A stretch of DNA of 64,000 nucleotides from the NCBI RefSeq assembly GCF_003858635.1, contig NZ_RQJO01000015.1:186001-250000 (forward strand), given 5' to 3'. Source of the stretch: Larkinella rosea (GTDB lineage Bacteria > Bacteroidota > Bacteroidia > Cytophagales > Spirosomataceae). The notes beneath the pieces were generated by a model that searched no databases, was not told the DNA's origin, and saw only the letters and a program-made list of their open reading frames with translations. This document shows, piece by piece, positions 8,088 to 17,006 of this stretch. The translations under genes and the position numbers were made by a program. The number at the start of each line of letters is the position of its first letter. The stretch's first letter is position 1.

Positions 8088-9587
8088 ATGCCCACCTACA
8101 TAGCCGCCATCGACCAGGGCACCACCAGCACGCGTTGCATTGTTTTTGATCGTCAGGGAACGATTGTTTCCATCGGACAAAAAGAACATTCGCAGATTTA
8201 TCCCCAGCCCGGCTGGGTTGAACACGATCCCGAAGAAATCTGGCGCAATACGCAGGAAGTCATCGCGCGGGCGCGGATCAATGCCCAGCTTCAGGCCGGC
8301 GACATTGCCGCCGTTGGCATCACCAACCAGCGCGAAACGACCGTGGTCTGGAACCGGAAAACCGGAAAACCGTATTACAACGCCCTCGTCTGGCAGGACA
8401 CCCGCACCGGCGGCCTTGTCGCGCAATTTGCCGAAGAAGGCGGTCAGGATCGTTTCCGGGCCACCACCGGACTGCCCCTGGCGACTTATTTTAGCGGTTT
8501 GAAAATCAAATGGATACTGGACAATGTGCCGGGCGTTCGCGAAGATGCCGAACGCGGTCTGGCGTTATTCGGCAATATGGATACCTTCCTAATCTGGAAC
8601 CTGACGGGTGGAACCTACAACGGTCTGCACATCACCGACGTCACCAACGCCAGCCGGACCCAGTTGATGAACCTGGAAACGCTGGAGTGGGACGATGCAC
8701 TGCTGGAAGCCTTCGCTATTCCGCGGGCGATGTTGCCGCAAATCCGCTCCAGCAGTGAGGTGTATGGAACCGTCACCTCGGAGGTGTTGCCGGGTGTTCC
8801 CATTGCCGGTATTCTGGGCGACCAGCAGGCAGCTTTGGTCGGGCAAACGTGTTTTGAACCGGGTCAGGCGAAAAATACCTACGGAACCGGTTGTTTTCTC
8901 CTCATGAATACCGGAACCGAACTGCGGCATTCGACCTACGGGTTATTGACAACGGTGGCCTACCGGTTTGGCGATCAGCCCGTTCATTATGCGCTGGAAG
9001 GCAGCGTGGCCATTGCTGGTGCGCTGGTGCAGTGGTTGCGGGATAACCTCGGCCTGATTTCGACTAGTGCCGAAGTCGATACGCTGGCCCGAACCGTGGC
9101 CGACAACGGCGGGGCGTATTTTGTGCCGGCGTTTTCCGGTTTATACGCGCCGTATTGGAAAGCCGACGCGCGGGGTGTTATCGCCGGGTTGACGCGGTTT
9201 GTGACTAAAGGCCATTTGGCAAGGGCGGTTTTGGAAGCCACGGCCTACCAGACGCTGGATGTCGTTCAGGCGATGGAAAAAGATGCCGATATCGAACTGA
9301 GTTCGTTACGCGTCGATGGCGGGATGACCATCAACGAGTTGTTGATGCAGTTTCAGTCCGATATGCTGGGTGTGCCGGTTATTCGTCCGAAAATGACCGA
9401 AACCACGGCGCTGGGCGCGGCTTATGCCGCCGGTTTGGCGGTAGGCTACTGGAGCGGTTTTGATGATTTGCGGCAGAACTGGGGAGTCGACCGGACGTTT
9501 GAACCTGACATGTCCGAAGATGATCGGCAACGGCTTTATCGCGGCTGGCAAAAAGCGGTTGAACGCTCGTTTGGCTGGGAAAATTAG
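8088..9587 (+). CDS. glpK: glycerol kinase
   Basis: Phosphorylates glycerol with ATP to sn-glycerol 3-phosphate in the cytoplasm. The 499-residue length is standard. The FGGY-type ATP site [13 protein letters not shown] begins at residue 9, followed by [12 protein letters not shown], the glycerol-contact [10 protein letters not shown] and the second FGGY signature [17 protein letters not shown] near residue 407. No glpF, glpD or regulator is adjacent; a glycerol-type channel gene lies about 49 kb away. A near-perfect 36-bp palindrome follows the stop codon. Confidence 0.97.
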   Translation: MPTYIAAIDQGTTSTRCIVFDRQGTIVSIGQKEHSQIYPQPGWVEHDPEEIWRNTQEVIARARINAQLQAGDIAAVGITNQRETTVVWNRKTGKPYYNALVWQDTRTGGLVAQFAEEGGQDRFRATTGLPLATYFSGLKIKWILDNVPGVREDAERGLALFGNMDTFLIWNLTGGTYNGLHITDVTNASRTQLMNLETLEWDDALLEAFAIPRAMLPQIRSSSEVYGTVTSEVLPGVPIAGILGDQQAALVGQTCFEPGQAKNTYGTGCFLLMNTGTELRHSTYGLLTTVAYRFGDQPVHYALEGSVAIAGALVQWLRDNLGLISTSAEVDTLARTVADNGGAYFVPAFSGLYAPYWKADARGVIAGLTRFVTKGHLARAVLEATAYQTLDVVQAMEKDADIELSSLRVDGGMTINELLMQFQSDMLGVPVIRPKMTETTALGAAYAAGLAVGYWSGFDDLRQNWGVDRTFEPDMSEDDRQRLYRGWQKAVERSFGWEN

Positions 9588-9594
9588 AACGGCT

Positions 9595-9630
9595 TCCTGT
9601 GGTCACTGAATTAATTCGGTGACCACAGGA
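9595..9630. terminator. 36-bp near-perfect palindrome after glpK
   Basis: Arms TCCTGTGGTCAC (9595-9606) and GTGACCACAGGA (9619-9630) are perfect, and the centre TGAATTAATTCG continues the symmetry with one mismatch, giving 18-bp arms. No U tract follows, so simple Rho-independent termination is unlikely. It may be a stem protecting the mRNA end or a protein-binding site. It ends 22 bases before the -7 box of the exonuclease gene. Confidence 0.6.
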
Positions 9631-9652
9631 GGGCGGAGACCATACTCCTGCG

Positions 9653-9660
9653 TATTTTTG
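9653..9660 (+). promoter_or_regulatory. -7 box before the DnaQ-like exonuclease gene
   Basis: TATTTTTG matches TAnnTTTG, 27 bases before the ATG at 9688. Confidence 0.5.
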
Positions 9661-9687
9661 TAGCCGTACACACGTACGTACCCGGCT

Positions 9688-10497
9688 ATGACGCATACGC
9701 TTATTCTTAAAAAACCACTGGCTTTCTTCGATCTGGAAACAACGGGCGTTGAACCGATGAAGGACCGAATCGTTGAAATCAGTATTGCCAAGGCACTTCC
9801 CAACGGTGAAGTGGTGGTTAAAACCCAGCGCATTAACCCTACCATTCCAATTCCGATTGAAACCAGTCTGATTCACGGCATTTACGATGAGGACGTAAAA
9901 GATGAACCTACGTTTAAGGCAGTTGCCCGAACAATGGCTCAGTTTCTGGACGGCTGCGATTTGTCGGGATATAACTGCAACCGCTTCGATATTCCCCTTC
10001 TGGTGGAAGAATTTTTGCGGGCCAATGTCGATTTTGACCTCAAAAACCGCCGACTCATCGACGTGCAACGGATTTTTCACCTGATGGAACCGCGCACGCT
10101 CAAAGCCGCCTATAAGTTTTATTGTGGCAAAGACCTGATCAATGCCCACAGCGCCGAAGCCGATACCCTGGCGACTTTTGAAGTCCTGGAATCGATGCTT
10201 GTGCGCTACGACGGTGCGGTTACCAACGATGACAAAGGGAACGAAATCATCATTGGCAACGACGTGGATATTCTCAACAAGCTGATGATGAACAACAACG
10301 TCGACTTGCGGGGCCACATGGTGTATAATAAAGACGGAAAAGAAGTCGTGAATTTTGGCAAGCACAAGGGCACACTGGTGGTCGATGTGCTCCAGAAAGA
10401 GCCGTCGTTTTATGACTGGATTCTGAAAAGCGAATTTCCGCTCGATACCAAACGGAAACTGACGGAGATCAAACTGCGGATGTTCAACAAACGGTAA
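9688..10497 (+). CDS. DnaQ/epsilon-like 3'-5' exonuclease
   Basis: A 269-residue DEDD-family exonuclease. Motif I is FFDLETTGVE with Asp15 and Glu17; motif II is in the GYNCNRFDIPLL block near residue 95; motif III is HSAEADTLATFEVLESM with the catalytic His and Asp. The N-terminal 180 residues are the nuclease domain. The C-terminal 70 residues (NFGKHKGTLVVDVLQKEPSFYDWIL) form an extra domain often seen in Bacteroidota exonucleases of this type. It could proofread for replication or act in RNA/DNA repair. It has its own promoter and is followed by the nuoK promoter, so the link with nuo is positional only. Confidence 0.88.
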   Translation: MTHTLILKKPLAFFDLETTGVEPMKDRIVEISIAKALPNGEVVVKTQRINPTIPIPIETSLIHGIYDEDVKDEPTFKAVARTMAQFLDGCDLSGYNCNRFDIPLLVEEFLRANVDFDLKNRRLIDVQRIFHLMEPRTLKAAYKFYCGKDLINAHSAEADTLATFEVLESMLVRYDGAVTNDDKGNEIIIGNDVDILNKLMMNNNVDLRGHMVYNKDGKEVVNFGKHKGTLVVDVLQKEPSFYDWILKSEFPLDTKRKLTEIKLRMFNKR

Positions 10498-10549
10498 GAC
10501 CGCAAAAAAACCGCCCGGTTGCCTGTACTGATTCCAAATTCCCAAACCG

Positions 10550-10580
10550 TTTGAGTAAGCGGGAATATTACTTAACTTTG
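10550..10580 (+). promoter_or_regulatory. Full Bacteroidota promoter of nuoK-nuoN
   Basis: The -33 box TTTG is at 10550-10553 and the -7 box TAACTTTG at 10573-10580, with a 19-base spacer, which is the consensus arrangement. Transcription would start near 10587, leaving a leader of about 65 bases before nuoK. Confidence 0.75.
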
Positions 10581-10652
10581 CGGGGTCTTTTCCGGTGTTC
10601 CGAAAATTGCCGAACAAGAACTTAACCACCAGTATATAGACCTCAGCGCCGT

Positions 10653-11000
10653 ATGCAGCCAAGCCAAGTGCCGATTCAAGTTCCCGAAGTCATCCAACTG
10701 ATCGACTTGAAATATTACCTCATCATCAGCACGGCGCTGTTTGTCATCGGAATCATCGGCGTACTCACTCGCCGGAACGCCATCATCATTTTCATGTCGA
10801 TTGAGTTGATGCTCAATTCCGTCAATCTGATGTTGATTGCTTTCTCATCGTACCGCGCCGACCCTACCGGCCAGGTTTTTGTCTTTTTCATCATGGCCGT
10901 TGCCGCAGCCGAAGTAGCCGTCGGGCTGGCCATCATTGTGATGATTTACCGAAACACCCGTTCCATTGACGTCGGGTTGCTCAATAAACTCAAGTGGTAA
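10653..11000 (+). CDS. nuoK: NADH-quinone oxidoreductase subunit K
   Basis: Small membrane subunit of respiratory complex I (MrpC-like), part of the proton-translocating arm. The 115-residue protein has three membrane helices with the conserved FMSIELMLNSVNL (key glutamate) and AVAAAEVAVGLAIIVMIYR (second glutamate). The N-terminal 17 residues before the first helix are longer than in E. coli. It heads nuoKLMN and lies directly behind a consensus promoter, with no nuoJ upstream, so the operon is only the K-N part. An AT-rich palindrome separates it from nuoL. Confidence 0.96.
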   Translation: MQPSQVPIQVPEVIQLIDLKYYLIISTALFVIGIIGVLTRRNAIIIFMSIELMLNSVNLMLIAFSSYRADPTGQVFVFFIMAVAAAEVAVGLAIIVMIYRNTRSIDVGLLNKLKW

Positions 11001-11005
11001 GTTCC

Positions 11006-11084
11006 ATTAATTAATAATGAACAATTAAAAATGAATGAGTTAACACAAACATTATTCATTATTAATTATTCATTGTTCATTTTT
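11006..11084. repeat. Intergenic palindrome E2 (nuoK-nuoL)
   Basis: Left arm 11006-11038 and right arm 11051-11084 are imperfect reverse complements built from words such as AATGAACAATTAA and TTATTCATTGTTCAT. It shares these words with the palindrome at 28451-28580. The right arm ends in a T run, so it could also stop or pause transcription inside the nuo operon. Confidence 0.8.
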
Positions 11085-11107
11085 TTTACAACGCTATAGC
11101 TCTAAAA

Positions 11108-13045
11108 ATGCAGACGGATTTACTGATACTTTTGATTCCGCTGTTGCCTTTAATCGGATTCATTATTAATGGAATTGGTTTCCGGAAAGTACCCACCGGA
11201 CTGGTCGGAATCATTGCAGCCGCCGGGCCACTGGCCGCGTTTGCGTGTGTCTTGCTTGTATTCGACGGTTTTACGACCATTTCGGAACTTGGAAAAACCG
11301 CTCCCGTCCGAACGGTTTTGTTCGACTGGATCACGGTCGGCCACTTCAACATCCCTTTTTCGTTCCAGATCGACCAGCTTTCGCTGATCATGCTGCTGAT
11401 TGTGACCGGCGTTGGATCGCTGATTCACATCTATTCGATCGGCTACATGAAGCACGACGACGGCTACGGCAAGTTCATGGCGTTCCTGAACCTGTTTCTG
11501 TTCTTCATGCTCCTGCTGGTCATGGGCTCGAACTACGTCGTCATGTTCATCGGCTGGGAAGGCGTCGGACTTTGTTCGTACCTGTTGATCGGTTTCTGGA
11601 ATAAAAACACGAGTTACAACAACGCAGCCCGGAAAGCCTTTGTCATGAACCGCATCGGTGACCTCGGTTTTCTGCTCGGTATTTTCATGATCATGGGCGC
11701 GTTCGGCTCTGTCGAATACGTCGACGTGTTCGAACAGGCCGCCGGTTTTCCGATTGGCGACCCAACGGTTGTCGCTATTACGATGCTGCTCTTCGTCGGA
11801 GCGATGGGGAAATCCGCGCAGATTCCACTGTACACCTGGCTGCCCGACGCGATGGCCGGCCCGACCCCGGTTTCGGCCCTGATCCACGCGGCAACGATGG
11901 TAACGGCGGGTATTTACATGGTCGTTCGCTCGAATGTCCTCTATACGTTATCCCCCATTACGCTCGAAATCATGGGCGGTATTGCCATCGCCACGGCTTT
12001 GCTGGCTGCTTCGATTGGTCTGGTTCAAAACGACATCAAGAAAGTACTGGCCTATTCGACGGTCAGCCAGCTCGGTTACATGTTCCTGGGATTGAGCGTA
12101 ATGGGCTACACCTCCGGCATGTTCCACGTCATGACCCACGCGTTTTTTAAAGCGTTGTTGTTCCTCGGCGCCGGTAGCGTCATCCACGCGATGGCCGATG
12201 AGCAGGACATCCGGAAAATGGGCGGTTTGCGCAAATACCTGCCCATTACCTACTGGACCTTCCTGATTGCCACCATTGCCATTTCCGGGATTCCGCCCTT
12301 TGCCGGTTTTTTCTCGAAAGACGAAATCCTGATGCACGTCTACGAGCACAACAAACTGCTCTGGGTACTGGGTGTGATTGGCTCGGCCATGACCTCCTTC
12401 TACATGTTCCGTCTGCTATTCCTGACCTTCTTCGGCCGTTTTCGCGGAACGGAGCACACGCGTGAACACCTGCACGAATCACCGGCCAGCATGACCATTC
12501 CGTTGCTGGTGCTGGCGGTTTTGTCGGTCATTGGCGGTTTTTTCAATGTGCCGGAAGCCCTGGGCGGCAGCGCGAGCCTGGCCGAATTCCTGGACCCCAT
12601 TTTTGAGCTTTCCCGGAAAGTAAGCCCACATTCGTTTGACGAAACCCTGCTGACACACAGCGAAGAATTCATGCTGATGGGCATTTCGTCGGGCGTCGCC
12701 ATTCTGGCGCTGGTGGTTGCTTACGTGATGTATATTCAGCGCGTTAACTTGCCGGAAGCAGACACAGTGGAACGGCCGGTGGTGGAAAAAGTGCTGTACA
12801 ACAAATATTATATCGACGAGCTGTACGAAAACATCATTGTCAAACCGACTCGTGGCTTGTCCGATGCGTTCTACAGTTTCGGCGAATTCATCATCGATGG
12901 CGTCGTGAACGGAACGGGCTGGGCGGTCAAACAAACGTCGGGGCAGTTGCGCAGACTGCAAACCGGCTCGATCGGCTTTTACGTTTTCGCGATGGTCGCC
13001 AGCATTGCCGTCATCCTGTGGTTGCGGTTTTTTATCAAGCTTTAG
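11108..13045 (+). CDS. nuoL: NADH-quinone oxidoreductase subunit L
   Basis: Largest antiporter-like (Mrp-related) proton-pumping subunit of complex I, at the far end of the membrane arm. The 645 residues match the family. Motifs include FIGWEGVGLCSYLLIGFW near residue 138 (pump glutamate), MGKSAQIPLYTWLPDAMAGP and TPVSALIHAATMVTAGIY near residue 255 (key lysine and histidine) and the lateral-helix region near the C-terminus. About 15 hydrophobic segments are visible. nuoM follows after 44 bp. Confidence 0.97.
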   Translation: MQTDLLILLIPLLPLIGFIINGIGFRKVPTGLVGIIAAAGPLAAFACVLLVFDGFTTISELGKTAPVRTVLFDWITVGHFNIPFSFQIDQLSLIMLLIVTGVGSLIHIYSIGYMKHDDGYGKFMAFLNLFLFFMLLLVMGSNYVVMFIGWEGVGLCSYLLIGFWNKNTSYNNAARKAFVMNRIGDLGFLLGIFMIMGAFGSVEYVDVFEQAAGFPIGDPTVVAITMLLFVGAMGKSAQIPLYTWLPDAMAGPTPVSALIHAATMVTAGIYMVVRSNVLYTLSPITLEIMGGIAIATALLAASIGLVQNDIKKVLAYSTVSQLGYMFLGLSVMGYTSGMFHVMTHAFFKALLFLGAGSVIHAMADEQDIRKMGGLRKYLPITYWTFLIATIAISGIPPFAGFFSKDEILMHVYEHNKLLWVLGVIGSAMTSFYMFRLLFLTFFGRFRGTEHTREHLHESPASMTIPLLVLAVLSVIGGFFNVPEALGGSASLAEFLDPIFELSRKVSPHSFDETLLTHSEEFMLMGISSGVAILALVVAYVMYIQRVNLPEADTVERPVVEKVLYNKYYIDELYENIIVKPTRGLSDAFYSFGEFIIDGVVNGTGWAVKQTSGQLRRLQTGSIGFYVFAMVASIAVILWLRFFIKL

Positions 13046-13089
13046 AAATGGGCGGATTGGTTAACAGTCACTTATCATACAACTAGTAG

Positions 13090-14544
13090 ATGCTTACACT
13101 TTCTATTCTGCTCTTTCCGATTCTGGCCGCGCTGCTGGTGCTGGCTGTTGGGGGGAAACAGGCCAAACAAATCGCTTTCGCTGGCGCGCTGGTCGAGCTG
13201 GCTTTATCGGGCTATGCTTTTCTGAACTTCGTTCCCGACGCAACTTCCCAATTCAGCTTCGATTATCCGTGGATTTTCGCGGGCAGCATCCGCTTTAGTG
13301 CCGGTATCGACGGCGTCAGTCTGCTGCTGGTTGTCCTGACGGGCCTGTTGACTCCGCTCATTATTCTCTCGGCATTCCGCCATACGTACGAACGTCCGGC
13401 GGTTTTTTATTCGCTGATTCTGTTCATGCAAGCCGCCCTGATGGGCGTTTTCACGGCGCGGGACGCCTTTCTGTTCTACCTGTATTTCGAAGCCGCGCTG
13501 ATTCCGATCTATTTTCTGGCCGCTTCCTGGGGTGGCGAAAACCGCATTGCCGTTACCTTCAAGTTCTTCGTTTACACCATTTTCGGGAGTTTGTTCATGC
13601 TGGTGGCGCTCGTTTATCTTTACTTCCAGACGTCGCCCGCAACCGGTATTCATTCGTCGGCCATCACCGATCTATATAACCTGAAACTCAGCGCCACGGA
13701 ACAAACCTGGATTTTCTGGGCCTTCTTCATTGCCTTTGCCATCAAAATGCCGGTTTTCCCGTTCCATACCTGGCAACCGGATACCTACGTGGAATCGCCG
13801 ACACCAGCCACCATGCTGCTGGCCGGAATTATGCTGAAAATGGGGGTTTACGGCGTCATTCGTCTGTTGCTGCCCATCGTTCCCGAAGGCGTCGATAGGT
13901 GGGGCACAACGGCCATTGTGCTTTCGGTCATCGGAATTGTCTACGGAGCGCTCATCGCCATTCGCCAGCGCGACATCAAGCGACTGATTGCGTATTCGTC
14001 ATTTTCGCACGTTGGCCTGATGGCCGCCGGAGTTTTCTCGCAAACGTCGTACGGAATTCAGGGCGCCCTGGTGCAGATGCTGGCGCACGGCATCAACGTC
14101 GTCGGAATGTTTTTCGTGGCCGACATCATTGCGTCGCGCACCAACACCCGGCTGCTCGACCAGATGGGCGGTATCACCCGCTACACGCCGAAGCTGACGG
14201 TATTCTTCATGATTCTGCTGCTCGGCAGTGTCGCGCTGCCGCTGACCAACGGTTTTGTCGGCGAGTTTTTATTGCTGGCGGGCGTGTTCGAACACAATAA
14301 TATACTGGGCGGTGTGGCCGGTCTGACGATTATTTTCGGAGCCGTTTACATGCTGCGGTTATTTCAGAAAGCCATGTTTGGTAAAACCACCGATTTGACG
14401 ACCGGTTTCAACGACGTTTCCGGGAGCGAAAGCTGGGTGTTTATCCCGCTTTGTTTTATGGTTTTCTGGATTGGACTTGTACCGAACTCATTTTTGAAAC
14501 TGACCGAACCGGCAGTTACGAACCTATTACAGTTTATAAAATAG
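13090..14544 (+). CDS. nuoM: NADH-quinone oxidoreductase subunit M
   Basis: Second antiporter-like proton-pumping subunit of complex I. The 484-residue protein has the family marks FYLYFEAALIPIYFLAASWGG near residue 135 (pump glutamate; hydrophobic helix), AFAIKMPVFPFHTWQPD near residue 217 (pump lysine) and RDIKRLIAYSSFSHVGLM. About 14 membrane helices are expected. The gap to nuoN holds a decayed palindrome beginning at this gene's stop codon. Confidence 0.97.
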   Translation: MLTLSILLFPILAALLVLAVGGKQAKQIAFAGALVELALSGYAFLNFVPDATSQFSFDYPWIFAGSIRFSAGIDGVSLLLVVLTGLLTPLIILSAFRHTYERPAVFYSLILFMQAALMGVFTARDAFLFYLYFEAALIPIYFLAASWGGENRIAVTFKFFVYTIFGSLFMLVALVYLYFQTSPATGIHSSAITDLYNLKLSATEQTWIFWAFFIAFAIKMPVFPFHTWQPDTYVESPTPATMLLAGIMLKMGVYGVIRLLLPIVPEGVDRWGTTAIVLSVIGIVYGALIAIRQRDIKRLIAYSSFSHVGLMAAGVFSQTSYGIQGALVQMLAHGINVVGMFFVADIIASRTNTRLLDQMGGITRYTPKLTVFFMILLLGSVALPLTNGFVGEFLLLAGVFEHNNILGGVAGLTIIFGAVYMLRLFQKAMFGKTTDLTTGFNDVSGSESWVFIPLCFMVFWIGLVPNSFLKLTEPAVTNLLQFIK

Positions 14545-14616
14545 TTTGAAGTTTAGGGTTTAACGTTTACCAATTCCATCCAGTAGACGTCAGGCCTTAA
14601 ATCGGATACCTCAAAC
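14544..14616. repeat. Decayed intergenic palindrome E3 (nuoM-nuoN)
   Basis: The left half GTTTGAAGTTTAGGG (14544-14558) and right half ending CCTCAAAC (14609-14616) are weak reverse complements with several mismatches and a length difference. Position and word style match the other intergenic palindromes, and I read it as an eroded copy. Confidence 0.45.
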
Positions 14617-14626
14617 GATACAAAAT

Positions 14627-16018
14627 ATGCTTTCGATTGTACTCCTGTCTGTCTTTGGAATCGTGCTCCTGTATTTGGGCTTTCTGAAGTCCCGGGCGGT
14701 TCTGTTACCGGCTACTCTATTATTCATCCTGCTTGCGCTGGGAGCCGGTTTTCTGGAGTGGAATAAATCATATCTCTATTTCGGCGACATGCTGCTGATC
14801 AGCAACGTCGCCATTTTATTCACGAGCATCGTACTGGTTTCGGCCTTTATGGTGGTGTCACTTTCCGGTGATTTTTTGACTGACGAATCCGCCCAACCGG
14901 CTGAATATTACGCTATTCTGTTGTTTTCGATCGTGGGAGCCATCATGATGATTTCCTACGAAAACCTGATTATGCTTTTCGTCGGCGTCGAAATTCTGTC
15001 GGTTTCCATGTACATTCTGACGGGCAGCGACAAGCGGAATCTACGTTCCAACGAAGCGGCTCTGAAATACTTTCTGATGGGTGCTTTTGCGACGGGCATC
15101 ATGCTGTTTGGCATGGCGTTGCTATATGGCGCGGCTGGTTCGTTCACATTGACGGATATTAAAGGCTACATTGCCCTGTCGCACGGTCGTCCGTCGCTGT
15201 TGCTTTACCTGGGAGTTTTGATGGTGTTGATCGGGATGCTGTTCAAAGTGTCGGCGGCTCCGTTCCATTTCTGGACGCCCGACGTGTACGAAGGAGCGCC
15301 AACCTTATTTACCGCATTCATGTCGACGGTGGTCAAAACCGCCGGTTTTGCGGCCCTGCTGCAATTGTTATCCGTTGCGTTTAGTGCGATATACGGTTTC
15401 TGGTGGATCACGCTGGCAGTCATTACCGGGCTGACGTTGCTGGTCGGAAACCTGACGGCAGCCTACCAGGAAAGCTTTAAACGAATGATGGCCTATTCCA
15501 GCATTTCTCACGCCGGTTATCTGCTGATCGGCCTGGCGGCTTTAGGTCAGCAATCCAAACAGGCACTGGTTTTTTACTCCCTGGCTTACTCCGTTGCCAC
15601 CATCGCTGCGTTCGGAATTCTGCTGGTGGTTTCCAAACAACGAATCGCCAACGGTCAGCCCGGCGATACCTACACGGCTTTCAATGGTTTGTCGCGCCAA
15701 AATCCGCTGCTGGCGTTTATTCTGGCGGTTTCCATGTTGTCACTGGCCGGTATTCCGTTGACGGCCGGGTTTTGGGGTAAATTCATGATCTTTTCGGCGG
15801 CTGTCGACAAAGGCATGGTCTGGATTCTGGTGCTGGCGGTTTTGATGTCGGCTGTCGGTATTTACTATTACTTCCGGGTGGTCATTGCCATGTATTTCCG
15901 GGAAGGTTCATCGACTCAAATTCAGGTGGCTCCATTCTATCGGTTTGTGTTGATTGCCGCCACCGTACTTACTATCGTTTTAGGACTTATTCCGGGATTA
16001 TTTCAGAATTTGATTTAG
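14627..16018 (+). CDS. nuoN: NADH-quinone oxidoreductase subunit N
   Basis: Third antiporter-like subunit of complex I. The 463 residues carry MLFVGVEILSVSMYILTG near residue 118 (pump glutamate), LFKVSAAPFHFWTPDVYEGAP near residue 205 (pump lysine, split by a proline) and FKRMMAYSSISHAGYLLIGL. About 14 helices are visible. It ends the K-L-M-N run; no nuoA-J gene follows, so the peripheral arm must be encoded elsewhere. Confidence 0.97.
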   Translation: MLSIVLLSVFGIVLLYLGFLKSRAVLLPATLLFILLALGAGFLEWNKSYLYFGDMLLISNVAILFTSIVLVSAFMVVSLSGDFLTDESAQPAEYYAILLFSIVGAIMMISYENLIMLFVGVEILSVSMYILTGSDKRNLRSNEAALKYFLMGAFATGIMLFGMALLYGAAGSFTLTDIKGYIALSHGRPSLLLYLGVLMVLIGMLFKVSAAPFHFWTPDVYEGAPTLFTAFMSTVVKTAGFAALLQLLSVAFSAIYGFWWITLAVITGLTLLVGNLTAAYQESFKRMMAYSSISHAGYLLIGLAALGQQSKQALVFYSLAYSVATIAAFGILLVVSKQRIANGQPGDTYTAFNGLSRQNPLLAFILAVSMLSLAGIPLTAGFWGKFMIFSAAVDKGMVWILVLAVLMSAVGIYYYFRVVIAMYFREGSSTQIQVAPFYRFVLIAATVLTIVLGLIPGLFQNLI

Positions 16019-16080
16019 TGGTTGGAGAGCCATTGGCTCATAAACATCTCACGAATAAGGGTGTAACAGGCACAGTTCTT

Positions 16081-16088
16081 TACCTTTG
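16081..16088 (+). promoter_or_regulatory. -7 box before the GtrA-like gene
   Basis: TACCTTTG matches TAnnTTTG, 33 bases before the GTG start at 16121. It separates this gene from the nuo operon transcriptionally. Confidence 0.5.
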
Positions 16089-16120
16089 AGTTCTCAGATA
16101 ATCAAAATTCATGCACCAAG

Positions 16121-16612
16121 GTGATCAGTGTGAATAGCAGCGAACCTAAAACTATAGAAGTAAAGAAGAAAAGTTTCTTTACTTTCTTTCTAACTGCGCT
16201 TCTAGGAGCTACGGTCAACTTCGTTTCCCAGATTTTCTACCGGAAATTCTTCAATTTTGATACCAGCGTATTGCTGGGTTACCTGACTGCAACGGTTGTC
16301 AGCTTTATTCCCACCAAAAACTACGCGTTTTCGGCCAAAGAAACCGGTAATACCGGGCGGGAAGCGGTTAAATTCCTGGCCATTGCCCTCGTTGCTTGGG
16401 GGGTGCAGGTCGGAATGGCAGTCGCTACGCTGAAATGGGTGGCCAATCCCTACTTCCCGGCGTTTTCGCTGTTCTGGCGCGAAAAAGCGTCCCACGTCGT
16501 TGGTATGGGGTTCAGCTTTCTGGCCAATTATTTCGGTCATAAACTATTGACCTTTCGCAGCACCGGTATGTACGATAAATTCACGGGCCGTGCCGGGCGC
16601 GGTAGTGAATAA
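16121..16612 (+). CDS. GtrA-like family membrane protein
   Basis: A 163-residue protein with four hydrophobic helices. It fits the GtrA/DPMS family, whose members help move polyprenyl-linked sugars across the inner membrane. The family-like features are the helix-3 start AVKFLAIALVAWGVQVG and the last-helix pattern GMGFSFLANYFGHKLLTFRS, close to the usual NFxxxKxxTF ending; PTKNYAFSA between helices 2 and 3 also fits. The start is GTG, since the nearby ATG at 16111 is in a frame that closes after eight codons. No glycosyltransferase is adjacent here, so the substrate is unknown. Confidence 0.75.
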   Translation: MISVNSSEPKTIEVKKKSFFTFFLTALLGATVNFVSQIFYRKFFNFDTSVLLGYLTATVVSFIPTKNYAFSAKETGNTGREAVKFLAIALVAWGVQVGMAVATLKWVANPYFPAFSLFWREKASHVVGMGFSFLANYFGHKLLTFRSTGMYDKFTGRAGRGSE

Positions 16613-16738
16613 ATACCATAAGCAATGTGATATTTAAAAGCCTCTAGTATAATTTATCGGTTGAAAGGCAGGATGTTATTGTATTTTTTGATTTTATGTT
16701 AAATTTACGGCTCAAACCTTAAACGCCCCGAGACGAAA

Positions 16739-16930
16739 ATGAAAAAAGTATTAGCACTTCTGTTCGTAGGAAGCATGTTGACTTTCGCTGCCTGCCAAAG
16801 CAAACCTAAAACAGAAGAAACGACTTCAACAGACAGCACCGCTACGATGTCATCTGACAGCAGCATGATGTCGACCGACAGCGCAACCGCTGCTCCGGCT
16901 GATAGCGCAGCTGCCGACACGACGAAGTAA
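16739..16930 (+). CDS. Small Ser/Thr/Ala-rich lipoprotein
   Basis: A 63-residue predicted lipoprotein. The signal peptide ends in a lipobox with Cys19 (MLTFAACQSK). The mature part is low complexity, with repeats of the type TDSTATMSSDSSMMSTDSA, and has no fold I can recognise. It is probably exported and anchored by its lipid, acting as a surface or periplasmic filler, adhesive or stress-related protein, but nothing in the sequence fixes a role. It is a single-gene unit ending in a Rho-independent terminator. Confidence 0.8.
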   Translation: MKKVLALLFVGSMLTFAACQSKPKTEETTSTDSTATMSSDSSMMSTDSATAAPADSAAADTTK

Positions 16931-16956
16931 TCAGATCATCGGAATCGAACTGACGG

Positions 16957-16988
16957 AAAAAGCCTTATCTTTATGATAGGGCTTTTTT
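16957..16988 (+). terminator. Rho-independent terminator after the small lipoprotein gene
   Basis: The stem AAAAAGCCTTATC (16957-16969) pairs with GATAGGGCTTTTTT (16975-16988) with one G-T wobble, a 5-base loop and a T run. The SprT-like gene begins 19 bases later. Confidence 0.85.
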
Positions 16989-17006
16989 GTTGGTTGCCAG
17001 TTGAGA

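Noticed and set aside
9379-10662. Minus-strand open frame of 427 codons across the glpK end and exonuclease gene
   Set aside because: It crosses two well-supported genes and their gap, with antisense-like composition.
10653-13045. nuoK/nuoL as an Mrp antiporter operon
   Set aside because: The order K-L-M-N and subunit lengths fit complex I; mrpE/F/G-type genes are missing.
16957-16988. Hairpin after the small lipoprotein as another member of the palindrome family
   Set aside because: Short stem plus T run is an ordinary Rho-independent terminator; the same holds for 22406-22438, 46381-46417, 49841-49909 and 52353-52383.
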